NCBI GenBank assembly: GCA_021323675.1
Contig: JAJPKP010000085.1
Coordinates: 29,733-93,732, forward strand
Direction of reading: 5' to 3'
Length of the DNA: 64,000 nucleotides
Source: Pseudomonadota bacterium
GTDB lineage: Bacteria; Desulfobacterota; Binatia; Binatales; Binataceae
Part shown: positions 1 to 7,584 of the stretch, piece after piece
How the letters are laid out: each line of letters begins with the position of its first letter
Position numbering within the stretch: position 1 is the stretch's first letter
Made by a program: the position numbers and the translations under genes
Notes under the pieces: generated by a model
Databases searched by the model: none
What the model was told of the DNA's origin: nothing
What the model saw: only the letters and a program-made list of their open reading frames with translations

Positions 1-1244
1 GCAACGCGCCCGGATAGCAGCATAGTCCGCCGCCAACCGTCGGCACCGGGTCGTTGGGGTTGTACAGGAAATGATCGGGAGGCTCGCCGCCGGGAGTTTC
101 GGTAGAGAGCGCGCCGTCGCCGTACATGCTGTTGGCGCGCCCGCGGCTGTGGAAGTAGTAGCGGCGAAACTCGGTGCCGGGTATCGGCCATTCCCGCTCG
201 TCGCGCCATCGATTGATGCCCATCACGAAGATGCGCACCCGCGCCGTTGGCCCGGCGTCCTTGCCCTTGAGGTGCTGATCGAAGAAGCGCAGTTGCGCGC
301 CGTCGATGTCGGCCGACACCGCGCCGGTCTGGTAGCCGAAATCGACCGCTCCCACGAGGTTCTGAAACGGCACCGCGTGGCTCCACGGACCCACGATCAG
401 GCGCTGGCCGGCGCGAGCGATGTCGGAAGCACCTCGCGCGCGCATCCCGAGAAAATTGCGCAGCGTGCCGCCCTGAAAGATGTCGTACCATCCGCCGATG
501 TTCAGCGCGGGAACGCCAATCTGCGCGTGATGCTCCTCGATGCAGAGCTTGCGCCAGTAGTCATCGAACGAGGGATGGGCGAGCCAATCGAAGAAGTATG
601 GCGCGCCGGCGCGGAACATCGGAAAGTCGCGCAGCGGCAAATGCTTCATCGCCTCCATCATCGTGTCGATCGACCCGATGGTGCGGCCCAGTTCCTCCGC
701 CGCCGCCTGGTTTTTTGCGCGGTCGCGCAGCAAGGTGGGCGGCGCCAGCGCGCCCATCGTCCAGCTCACATTGAAGAACAGCGAAAAAGCTCCGCCCTGG
801 TAAGTCCATCCGTCGTGATAGTCGCTCGCCGTGATCGAGGGGACCATTGCCTTGAGGCTGGGCGGCGCCTGGGTCGCGGCAAGCCACTGGGTGGCTCCCA
901 TGTACGATGCGCCGTAGGTGCCGACTTTTCCGTCCGACCACGGCTGGCGAGCGGCCCATTCGATCGTGTCATAGCCATCGCGCGCCTCCACGGTGAAGCA
1001 ATCGAACACGCCGTCGGAAGCGAACCGGCCGCGGCAATCCTGGACCATCACGTTGTACCCCGCCTCGGCCGCGCGGACCGCATCCAGCGTCATCGCGAAC
1101 ACCATCGGCATCGCCTTGTTGTACGGCGTCCGATTCAGGAGCACGGGGAGCTTTTCGGGGGTGTCGGGCCGATAAAGGTCAGCGCGCAGGACCGTCCCGT
1201 CGCGCATCGGCACTTCGATGTTTTTTTCGACGACAATTCGTGGC
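1..1244 (-). CDS. CocE/NonD family (X-Pro dipeptidyl-peptidase-like) hydrolase, 3' part outside window
   Basis: An open frame of 414 codons runs off the left edge of the window, so the C-terminal jelly-roll domain of this family (usually 550-600 residues) is not seen. The start ATG at 1244 follows an AGGTGA ribosome site. The N-terminal half is an alpha/beta hydrolase. It has GASYMG with the nucleophile Ser near residue 114, GGWYD supplying the catalytic Asp, and GPWSH supplying the His, as in cocaine esterase and the NonD/CocE group. Likely an acyl or ester hydrolase; the substrate cannot be inferred. It is divergent from the exported protein that starts at 1351, and a palindromic repeat lies between them. 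Confidence 0.9.
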
Positions 1245-1270
1245 ATCGCTCGGTCACCTCGCCTCGTGGA

Positions 1271-1352
1271 ATCCGCAGACCTTGCAGATTTACACAGATC
1301 GAGGGCGAAGGGTTAGGTTTTTTAGTCCGCGAAATCTGCGTAATCTGCGGAT
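1271..1352. repeat. dispersed inverted repeat, copy A
   Basis: Two arms face each other: ATCCGCAGA...TGCAGATTTACACAGAT at 1271-1299 and GAAATCTGCGTAATCTGCGG at 1331-1350. They are imperfect reverse complements and would fold into a hairpin. Related arms recur at 11490-11551 and 14315-14379. The right arm runs up to the start codon of the next gene. Confidence 0.65.
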
Positions 1353-2148
1353 GATGTTTGCGCGGAGAATGTTCATGGTCGCGGCGGCGATGCTGATCGC
1401 TTCGGCCGCGGGCGCCGCCGCCACCGGCACGCTCAAGCTCGACGTCCTTGGCGATATCGGATCGGGAGCCGAGAATGCCGCTCAGGTCATTGGCGCGAAC
1501 GGCCACGTGGCGGGCGAGATTAAGCCTGGTTCCTCGATCGCGCTCCCGCCCGGCGACTACCGGCTGGTACTTCCGATTGTCGGCGGCAAAATTTCCCGGG
1601 ACGATGTGCATATCGAGGCCGGCCGCACTCGCACGATAATGTTCGACAACGCCGCGGTGCTGGAAGTCAACGTCAAAGACCGCAACGGCAAGGACCCCGG
1701 CTTCGGCGTAACCGTCACCTCCTCATCACCGCCTCACCAGAAAATCCTGAACTTCAATACCGGCGAAAAATACCTGTTCGCTCCGATGCAGGTGGATGTG
1801 CATGTCGATGCGCCGCCGCAGGGCTACGACTGGAGCCGTATCGAGTTGAAACCGGGCCAGCGCGCGCGGCTCTCTCTGGGCGAAGTTGTGCCGGGGGAAC
1901 TGGACGTGCAAACGGTCCTGCGCGGAGCCTCGATCGATGATGCGACGCGAGTAATCGTCTTTCGCGCCGGCACTCAAAGCCGCGTGGCCGAAAGTCCCCC
2001 CGGTACCGGCCATAGCTTTAAGCTTGACCCGGGAGACTATGATGTCTATGTCGAGAACACCTCCGGCAAAGGACGGCCGACAACCGGCGTGCCCGGAGTG
2101 CATCTGGACGGCGGGGCAAAAGTCGAGAAAACCGTTCCGATGGATTGA
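1351..2148 (+). CDS. exported protein with beta-sandwich-like repeats, function unknown
   Basis: About 265 residues. The N-terminus (MMFARRMFMVAAAML...AAGAAA) is a signal peptide, so I place the start at 1351 or 1354. Longer upstream readings would translate the palindromic repeat. The mature part is rich in Val, Gly, Asp and Pro. It contains repeated stretches like ALPPGDYRLVLP and KLDPGDYDVYVEN, which resemble the Ig- or carboxypeptidase-regulatory-like beta folds of periplasmic proteins. No catalytic motif is visible. It is followed by a very small basic ORF. I do not recognise the family. Confidence 0.7.
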   Translation: MMFARRMFMVAAAMLIASAAGAAATGTLKLDVLGDIGSGAENAAQVIGANGHVAGEIKPGSSIALPPGDYRLVLPIVGGKISRDDVHIEAGRTRTIMFDNAAVLEVNVKDRNGKDPGFGVTVTSSSPPHQKILNFNTGEKYLFAPMQVDVHVDAPPQGYDWSRIELKPGQRARLSLGEVVPGELDVQTVLRGASIDDATRVIVFRAGTQSRVAESPPGTGHSFKLDPGDYDVYVENTSGKGRPTTGVPGVHLDGGAKVEKTVPMD

Positions 2149-2166
2149 GGAGAAAGCGAGATATCG

Positions 2167-2274
2167 ATGGCAAGCGAACGGCAGCGCGAGATCAAGCGGC
2201 GGCGCAAGCGCCGCGAGAAGAGAATGAAGGCACGAGTCCGCGAGGCGCGCAAACAAAAGAAAAAACGCGCCTGA
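2167..2274 (+). CDS. very small Arg/Lys-rich ORF (35 aa), hypothetical
   Basis: ATG at 2167, stop at 2272-2274. It lies 18 bases after the previous stop, and GGAG lies about 12 bases upstream of the start. About 19 of the 35 residues are Arg or Lys, arranged as a predicted charged helix. No family is recognised. A ribosome- or RNA-binding role is only a guess from composition. A second tiny basic ORF sits behind the D,D-carboxypeptidase at 46103-46228. It could be a chance ORF. Confidence 0.4.
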   Translation: MASERQREIKRRRKRREKRMKARVREARKQKKKRA

Positions 2275-2349
2275 CGCCGACTGGCCGCACGCAAACATAC
2301 TTCGCGACAGCCGGGCGCGCGCCCTTCTGCCGCAAGGGAGAATTATTCC

Positions 2350-3153
2350 ATGGCGTACGAAACAATCCTCTACGAAGTCTCCAACGAGATCGCCACGATC
2401 ACCCTCAATCGCCCGGCCAAGATGAACGCGTACACCGCGCAGATGGGGCATGAAATCGCGCAGGCGATGCTGCGCGCGGATGCCGACCGCGACGCCCGCG
2501 TCATCATCATGACCGGCGCGGGCGAACGGGCATTCTGCGCCGGCGCCGACATGAGCATGTTCGCCTCCAACATCAAGGCGCGCGAGCAGAACGAAAGCGT
2601 CGAAGAGGGACGCGGCGGCGGCATCTCGCTCCCCTTCATCATGCGCAACCTCTCCAAGCCCACCATTGCCGCGATCAACGGCTATGCGCTCGGAGTCGGA
2701 TGCACCATGACGCTGCTGTTCGACGTCCGCATCGCTTCCGACAACGCGAAAATGGGCGTCATCTTTCCCCGAGTCGGCTTGATGAGCGAACTGGGTTCCA
2801 GCTACCTGATGCCGCGCCTGATCGGACTTTCCAAAACCGCGGAGATGATGCTCACCGGGCGCCAGTACAGCGCTCAGGATTGCCTTGCGATGGGACTGGT
2901 CAGCTCCGTCGTTCCCGCTCCCCTGCTGATGGGCGAAGCGCATGAGCTCGCAAACGACATGCTGCAATGCTCGCCATTCTCACTCGCGCTGACCCGCAAG
3001 GCCCTCTACCAGGGATTGGATGGGACGCTGGAGACGGCGATGCAATTCGAAGGGTTCGCGCTCGAGAAATGTTACGTATCGCCTGAGCACAAGGAGTACG
3101 TGACGGCATTTCTCGAGAAGCGCAAGCCCGACTTCGGCAAGCTCAAGAAGTAG
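2350..3153 (+). CDS. enoyl-CoA hydratase/isomerase family protein
   Basis: 267 residues, the normal crotonase length, with an AGGGAGAA ribosome site before the ATG. Family marks are AFCAGADMSMF (oxyanion-hole segment near residue 62) and INGYALGVGC near 110, followed by FPRVGLMSELGSSY, which carries an acidic residue in the active-site region. The C-terminal helices are complete. It probably hydrates or isomerises a CoA thioester in fatty or aromatic acid catabolism. Substrate specificity is not deducible. Confidence 0.92.
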   Translation: MAYETILYEVSNEIATITLNRPAKMNAYTAQMGHEIAQAMLRADADRDARVIIMTGAGERAFCAGADMSMFASNIKAREQNESVEEGRGGGISLPFIMRNLSKPTIAAINGYALGVGCTMTLLFDVRIASDNAKMGVIFPRVGLMSELGSSYLMPRLIGLSKTAEMMLTGRQYSAQDCLAMGLVSSVVPAPLLMGEAHELANDMLQCSPFSLALTRKALYQGLDGTLETAMQFEGFALEKCYVSPEHKEYVTAFLEKRKPDFGKLKK

Positions 3154-3159
3154 CGCCAC

Positions 3160-3190
3160 CGGCGGCTCTCTCCGCCGCTTGACCGGTTTT
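3160..3190 (+). terminator. weak hairpin after enoyl-CoA hydratase
   Basis: CGGCGG (3160-3165) pairs with CCGCCG (3172-3177) across a six-base loop. A short TTTT follows at 3187-3190. The stem is short, so this is tentative. Confidence 0.35.
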
Positions 3191-3384
3191 GATCTTGGGG
3201 CTAATTAATATGCTACTTAGTTTGTCTCATTTATCACAAATGCCTTGGTCGCCGAGGTTGAACAATCCCGGCTCCAGGCTCAAATTTGGGTAGCAAACTC
3301 TGAAGATCGGCCGCGCAGCCGAATTGCCTTCGATCCGAACTTCGGCCGCGCGGCATCAAAATTCGAAAGGCAGGTACAGGTACG

Positions 3385-4023
3385 ATGGCGCTTCATATCG
3401 GCAGTGTTGCTCCGGATTTTACCCAGGAGTCGACGGAAGGAACGATCAAGTTTCACGACTGGATCGGCAACCAGTGGGCCATTCTTTTCTCCCATCCCAA
3501 AGACTTCACCCCGGTTTGCACGACCGAGCTCGGTCGGGTCGCCAAGCTCAAACCTGAATTCGACCGGCGCGGAATCAAGGCGATCGGCGTCAGCGTTGAC
3601 GACGTCGAGTCCCATAAGAAGTGGATCAAGGACATCGAAGAAACCCAGCACGTGAAGATGAACTTCCCGATCCTGGGCGAAGCCGACAAGAAGGTGTCCA
3701 GGCTCTACGACATGATCCATCCGGAGTGGAACGACACGCTGACGGTCCGCTCGGTGTTCGTGATCGACAACAACAAGAAGATCCGGCTGATCATCACCTA
3801 TCCTGCCAGCACCGGCCGCAACTTCGACGAGATTCTTCGCGCGGTCGATTCTCTGCAGCTCACCGACAAATACTCGGTGGCGACGCCGGTGGATTGGAAG
3901 CATGGCGACGACTGCATCATCGTGCCCTCGCTCACCGATCCGAAGGTTATCAAGGAGAAGTTCCCGAAGGGTTTCAAGGAACTGAAGCCGTATCTGCGGC
4001 TGACGCCGGACCCTTCCAAGTAA
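3385..4023 (+). CDS. 1-Cys type peroxiredoxin (Prx6/AhpC-TSA family)
   Basis: 212 residues. The peroxidatic Cys is Cys45 in FTPVCTTE. Length and the C-terminal extension (DWKHGDDCIIVPSL, then ELKPYLRLTPDP) match the Prx6 subfamily. It reduces H2O2 and alkyl hydroperoxides in the cytosol, with an external thiol for recycling. The gene stands alone behind a 230-base upstream region and ends at a strong intrinsic terminator, so it is probably monocistronic. The peroxidatic residue is an ordinary Cys codon. Confidence 0.95.
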   Translation: MALHIGSVAPDFTQESTEGTIKFHDWIGNQWAILFSHPKDFTPVCTTELGRVAKLKPEFDRRGIKAIGVSVDDVESHKKWIKDIEETQHVKMNFPILGEADKKVSRLYDMIHPEWNDTLTVRSVFVIDNNKKIRLIITYPASTGRNFDEILRAVDSLQLTDKYSVATPVDWKHGDDCIIVPSLTDPKVIKEKFPKGFKELKPYLRLTPDPSK

Positions 4024-4047
4024 TCAGCGCTCGATTGGAACGCGAAG

Positions 4048-4086
4048 ACCCCGGCTCGTCAAACCGAGCCGGGGTTTCTTTCTTTT
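4048..4086 (+). terminator. intrinsic terminator of the peroxiredoxin gene
   Basis: An 11-base stem (ACCCCGGCTCG at 4048-4058 with CGAGCCGGGGT at 4065-4075), a six-base loop, then the pyrimidine tail TTTCTTTCTTTT. Confidence 0.9.
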
Positions 4087-4188
4087 GCGGACGCGCTCGG
4101 CATGCCTCCTCAAGCGGGCAAGGCGAAGATCAAAAGCCCTGGAAGTTGCGTTGACATGCATGCGAAGGCGCCGGAGAATTGATCGGAT

Positions 4189-4392
4189 ATGGCGAGAATT
4201 ACAGTAGAAGATTGCCTCGACAAAATCCCGAACCGCTTTGAGCTGGTGCTCGGAGCCGCCAAACGCGCCAAACAACTGCTCAAGGGCGCTCGCCCGCTCG
4301 TGGAGAGCGACAACAAGGAAGTGGTAACGGCGCTGCGCGAGATCGCCGCCGCCAAGGTGACTCTCGAGGCTCCGAAACCGCAGGGAGAGTAG
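4189..4392 (+). CDS. rpoZ: DNA-directed RNA polymerase omega subunit
   Basis: 67 residues beginning [20 protein letters not shown], the conserved omega opening, then AAKRAKQL and the VTALREIAA helix. A GGAG lies about 10 bases before the ATG. Omega helps assemble RNA polymerase by binding the beta' subunit. It is the only rpoZ in the window and lies just upstream of a sigma factor gene. Confidence 0.93.
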   Translation: MARITVEDCLDKIPNRFELVLGAAKRAKQLLKGARPLVESDNKEVVTALREIAAAKVTLEAPKPQGE

Positions 4393-4497
4393 TCCTTTCG
4401 GAGTCCGTGCCGTTTTCCGAGTGGCAGCGCAAGATCGCGCTATCCTGCTCGTACCAATTCGCGCGGCGAATCCCTGAATTCGCGCGCACCCGGTCCA

Positions 4498-5595
4498 ATG
4501 GCCCGCAAGGCTGGCAACACCAATCGCACCAGGCCGAGCAGATCGCCCAAGCGCGCTGCGGCGCCCCGAAAACCCGATCGCTCGCCCGAGGATACTGCCG
4601 CGCTGGATGAAACCTCGGCCGTTGAGATCGCGGACTTTCATCCCATCGAAACCGACGTATCCGAGCCTCTCGAACCCGATCGCGAGGAGGCCGATCTCGC
4701 GCAGGAAGAGGTCTCCGAATCGGCGCCCGCTGGCGACGAAACGGGAGCGCTGGTTCCGTTCGACCCTCTAAGCCGCTATCTCGCCGAAATTCGCCGCTTT
4801 CCGCTTCTGAGCCGCGAGGAAGAGGTCGAAATCGCCAAACGCTACCATCGCGATCACGACCCCGAGGATGCGTTCCGGCTGGTCACGGCCAATCTCCGGC
4901 TGGTGGTAAAAATCGCCCTTGAATTCGCCCGCGCGTCGAAGAACGTCCTTGACCTGATCCAGGAGGGCAACGTCGGCCTGATGGAAGCGGTAAAGAACTT
5001 CGACCCTTACCGCGGAATCCGTTTCCCCTCTTATGCCGTATGGTGGGTGCGCGCTTACATCTATCGCTACCTGATCAACAATTGGCGCCTGGTGAAGATC
5101 GGCACCACGCAGGCGCAGCGCAAATTGTTTTTCAACCTCCGCAAGGAGAGTGAACGGCTCGAAGCCCAGGGCTTTCGTCCGGAGCCCAAACTGCTGGCCC
5201 AGAGGATGGGCGTGAAAGAGAGCGAGGTGCGCGAGATGCAGGATCGGCTGTCCCAGAGCGAAGTTTCGCTCGATCAGCCAGTCGGCCAGGCCGAAGATGC
5301 GGCGCTGGTCGATGTCCTGCCCGACGATTCCCGCAATCCCGAGGAAGCGGCCGCTGCCGACGAATGGCGCAACTTCGCGCGAGAAAAAGTGGACGAGTTC
5401 GCCGCGACGCTGAGAGACAAGGAGCTCGAAATCTTCAGGAGCAGGCTGCTCACCGATGAACCCGCAACTCTGCAGGAAATCGGCGAGCGATTCGGAATCA
5501 GCCGCGAGCGCGTCCGGCAAATCGAGACCCGGCTCAAAAACCGGCTGCGCGACTTCATCCGCGGCAAGGCCGCCGATATCGACGAGGCTACCTGA
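4498..5595 (+). CDS. rpoH: sigma-70 family RNA polymerase factor, RpoH (sigma-32)-like
   Basis: 365 residues. The first ~85 are an acidic and basic low-complexity extension. Region 1.2 begins at LSRYLAEIRRFPLLS. Region 2 is complete: LDLIQEGNVGLMEAVKNF, then FPSYAVWWVRAYIYRYL, the -10 recognition helix. Region 4 has the HTH LQEIGERFGISRERVRQIE near residue 325. NNWRLVKIGTTQAQRK is typical of the RpoH group. It likely directs a heat-shock or general-stress regulon. No strong ribosome site precedes the ATG at 4498, so the start is uncertain within the variable N-terminal tail. Confidence 0.88.
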   Translation: MARKAGNTNRTRPSRSPKRAAAPRKPDRSPEDTAALDETSAVEIADFHPIETDVSEPLEPDREEADLAQEEVSESAPAGDETGALVPFDPLSRYLAEIRRFPLLSREEEVEIAKRYHRDHDPEDAFRLVTANLRLVVKIALEFARASKNVLDLIQEGNVGLMEAVKNFDPYRGIRFPSYAVWWVRAYIYRYLINNWRLVKIGTTQAQRKLFFNLRKESERLEAQGFRPEPKLLAQRMGVKESEVREMQDRLSQSEVSLDQPVGQAEDAALVDVLPDDSRNPEEAAAADEWRNFAREKVDEFAATLRDKELEIFRSRLLTDEPATLQEIGERFGISRERVRQIETRLKNRLRDFIRGKAADIDEAT

Positions 5596-5700
5596 ACCAC
5601 CAGGCCCGCCGGGATTCAGCCCCGCGGGTTCGATCCGCATCCGAGGAAGCGCGCCGCCTTGCCGCCTCCTCACTCTCACGCGATAATGCGTGCGAGTCCG

Positions 5701-6432
5701 ATGCGGGATCGTACTTGCGCGCTGGTCGTGATTGGGAACGAAATCCTGTCCGGCAAGGTACAGGACTCGAACGCCTATTTCGCCGCGCGCGAGTTGCGCA
5801 AGCTCGGCGTCGCCCTCCAGCGCGTCGTCGTTATCCCGGACGAAGTCCCGACGATTGCCGAAGAAGTCGCACGATGCTCCGCGAACTTCGACATCGTGAT
5901 CACCTCCGGAGGAGTCGGACCGACTCACGACGACCTGACGATGGAAGGAGTGGCGGCCGCCTTCAAGCGCAAAATCGTGATCCATCCCGAGCTGGAACGC
6001 CTGATTCGCGCTCACTATATCGGCAAAATCAACGCGGCCGGACTCAAGATGGCTGAAGTTCCCGAGGGCGCGATCCTTAACGAGGCCGGCGATATTCGCT
6101 TTCCCACGGTCCAAATCGAAAATGTGTACGTGCTGCCCGGTATCCCGCAGCTATTCGAAGCCAAGCTGAATGCGCTCAAGCCGAGATTCGCCGCCGACCC
6201 CTACTTCATGCGCGCCATCTACACCAGCGCGACCGAGGGCGTCATCGCCGAGCATCTGAACGCCTGCCTGGTGCAATTTCCGGAATTGATGCTGGGGTCG
6301 TATCCGCGAATCGGCAATCCCGAGTATCGGGTAAAGCTCACGCTCGAGTCGAAAAACGCCGAATATCTGGATCGGGCATTTCGCCATCTTTTGTCACTTT
6401 TACCGAAAGACACGGTGGTCAAAATCGAGTAG
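5701..6432 (+). CDS. MoCF/CinA N-terminal domain protein (competence/damage-inducible protein A-like)
   Basis: About 243 residues from the ATG at 5701; in-frame ATGs at 5686 and 5659 are possible. It opens with VVIGNEILSGKVQDSN and carries TSGGVGPTHDD, the two signatures of the molybdopterin-binding fold used by CinA. The C-terminal NMN amidohydrolase domain of full CinA is absent, as in the short FAD- or nucleotide-processing relatives. Exact reaction unknown. It is transcribed with rpoH and is 68 bases from its stop. Confidence 0.85.
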   Translation: MRDRTCALVVIGNEILSGKVQDSNAYFAARELRKLGVALQRVVVIPDEVPTIAEEVARCSANFDIVITSGGVGPTHDDLTMEGVAAAFKRKIVIHPELERLIRAHYIGKINAAGLKMAEVPEGAILNEAGDIRFPTVQIENVYVLPGIPQLFEAKLNALKPRFAADPYFMRAIYTSATEGVIAEHLNACLVQFPELMLGSYPRIGNPEYRVKLTLESKNAEYLDRAFRHLLSLLPKDTVVKIE

Positions 6433-6467
6433 GATTAACGGCAAGCGGGGTTGGAGGAGGAAGGACG

Positions 6468-7049
6468 ATGGTATTTCGTTCACGGTTTGCGGTGGCCGCT
6501 CTCGCCGCGGTCTTCGTGTTTTCCCTTACAGGCAGCGTTCTGGCGCAGGATGCGTCGGGGACGGCCGCACAGGCATCGAGCAGCAGCGGGCCCACCCAGG
6601 TTCCGCAACCTGAATCCGGTGTCAACTGGCCGGGCGCCGGGTACGGCGCGGCTGCTCTGTTCGGCAATGTGCTCTACATTCCCGCCAAGCTCGTGTACGC
6701 GATTCTGGGCGGGCTGATCGGCGGCGGAACCTGGCTTGTAACCGCCGGCAACACCCAGGCCGCGGACACGGTATGGCGCAGCGCGCTCGGAGGAGACTAC
6801 GTGCTCACTCCGCAGATGGTCGCGGGCGAACAGCCGATCAATTTCAGCGGTCCGACGGAGGTGCCTCCACCTGCGCCGCCCGCGGACTCGACCGCATCCG
6901 CAGCGGGCAGCGGCAGCGTGCAGCCTATCGCGCCGATCCCGCCGGCCCCGGCAGCATCGCCCGCCTCTTCGGCATCGAATGCCGGCGGAGCGCGCCCTCT
7001 GGATTCCGGCAGCGGCCCGGTGCACCCATCCAGCAGCAGCATCGAATGA
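6468..7049 (+). CDS. small exported protein with one hydrophobic segment, function unknown
   Basis: 193 residues with a GGAGGAGGAAGG ribosome site. A signal peptide (residues 1-26, ending in VLAQ) is followed by a Ser/Pro stretch. Next comes a conserved-looking core, FGNVLYIPAKLVYAILGG near residue 65, which is probably membrane-associated, then WRSALGGDYVLTPQMVAG. The C-terminal third is Ala/Ser/Pro-rich low complexity. It resembles small uncharacterised envelope proteins of deltaproteobacteria, but I cannot name a function. Confidence 0.75.
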   Translation: MVFRSRFAVAALAAVFVFSLTGSVLAQDASGTAAQASSSSGPTQVPQPESGVNWPGAGYGAAALFGNVLYIPAKLVYAILGGLIGGGTWLVTAGNTQAADTVWRSALGGDYVLTPQMVAGEQPINFSGPTEVPPPAPPADSTASAAGSGSVQPIAPIPPAPAASPASSASNAGGARPLDSGSGPVHPSSSSIE

Positions 7050-7067
7050 TGATTCGTAAATGATGAT

Positions 7068-7103
7068 CCGGCTGGAGCGCCGCGATGGCGAGGCTCCAGC
7101 CGG
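7068..7103 (+). terminator. hairpin after the exported protein, possible terminator
   Basis: An 11-base perfect stem (CCGGCTGGAGC at 7068-7078 with GCTCCAGCCGG at 7093-7103), loop of 14 bases, followed by TCTTTGG. The U-tract is weak. It ends 14 bases before the start of the UGA-containing ArsC-like gene and could attenuate or insulate it. Confidence 0.5.
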
Positions 7104-7117
7104 TCTTTGGACTATCG

Positions 7118-7468
7118 ATGAAAACAGCGCGCTTCCTCTGGAAATCGACTTGAACGACCTGCCGTAACGCAAGAAGTTTCTTGCGCGACGAGTTGAAGGC
7201 CGAACTCGACGAGCGGGATTACGCGAAGAATCCCCTCAACGCCGCCGAGTTGAACGACCTTTTCAAGGGCCGCGACCCTCGCGACTTCCTCAATCCAAAG
7301 AGCCCCGCCTTCAAAGCGATGGGGCTTAAGGGCAAGTCGCTCACCGCCGAGCAGGCAATCAAGCTGATGGCCAACGAGCCGAACTTGATCAAGCGCCCGC
7401 TGGTGATTGCCGGCCGGGAGATCGTCGCCGGCTTCGATCGCGATCGCCTGAAGCAGCTTCTGAAATAA
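7118..7468 (+). CDS. ArsC/Spx-family thioredoxin-fold oxidoreductase, putative selenoprotein (UGA at codon 12)
   Basis: The frame from ATG 7118 reads MKTARFLWKST-UGA-TTCRNAR and continues without another stop to 7468, giving 116 residues, the normal ArsC/Spx length. In this family the N-terminal strand ends in the catalytic Cys of CxxC or CxxS followed by Arg. Here that Cys codon is UGA (7151-7153) and the partner Cys15 and Arg16 are kept. The rest is a clean match in pattern: RDYAKNPL, then KGKSLTAEQ, then LIKRPLVIAGR, the cis-Pro region. A SECIS-like hairpin follows at 7168-7185. Starting instead at TTG 7181 would delete the catalytic strand and is not sensible. The product would be a Sec-dependent arsenate reductase or thiol oxidoreductase. 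A nonsense-mutated pseudogene is the alternative. A weak GGA lies six bases before the ATG. Confidence 0.75.
7151..7153 (+). other. in-frame UGA, proposed selenocysteine codon
   Basis: UGA replaces the first Cys codon of the CxxC active site of the ArsC-like gene. All other positions of the frame are open and family-like on both sides. Recoding as Sec is inferred from position, intact flanks and the downstream hairpin. Confidence 0.7.
7163..7190 (+). promoter_or_regulatory. putative bacterial SECIS element
   Basis: CGCAAGAA (7168-7175) and TTCTTGCG (7178-7185) are exact reverse complements. Leaving a four-base loop AGUU gives a 7-bp stem with G then U in the apical loop. Outer bases CGT (7163-7165) and ACG (7188-7190) can add three pairs. 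The apical G lies about 23 bases after the UGA, inside the window known for bacterial SECIS elements bound by SelB. The hairpin uses codons AGA, AGT and TTG, which are uncommon in neighbouring genes. This suggests selection on RNA structure. Confidence 0.65.
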
Positions 7469-7584
7469 AGAAAACCGCTTTTGCCGCGGTCTCCTTTGGC
7501 TTTGCCGTGGCGCCGTGAGAAGCCCGTAGTCAGCGGTTTCTCTTCGCAACGGTTGATGCTACGACCGGGGGCGAGGTGATTATT

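Noticed and set aside
71..1354. Long plus-strand open frame at the left end
   Set aside because: It is the antisense of the CocE/NonD hydrolase, whose minus-strand frame has catalytic motifs and runs off the window edge. The final part translates the palindromic repeat.
5600..5660. GGGTTCGATCC at 5627, like a tRNA T-arm
   Set aside because: No anticodon arm, D-arm or acceptor stem can be formed around it.
7181..7468. ArsC-like protein starting at TTG 7181
   Set aside because: This start would remove the catalytic strand and motif. The sequence before it is family-like through the UGA up to ATG 7118.
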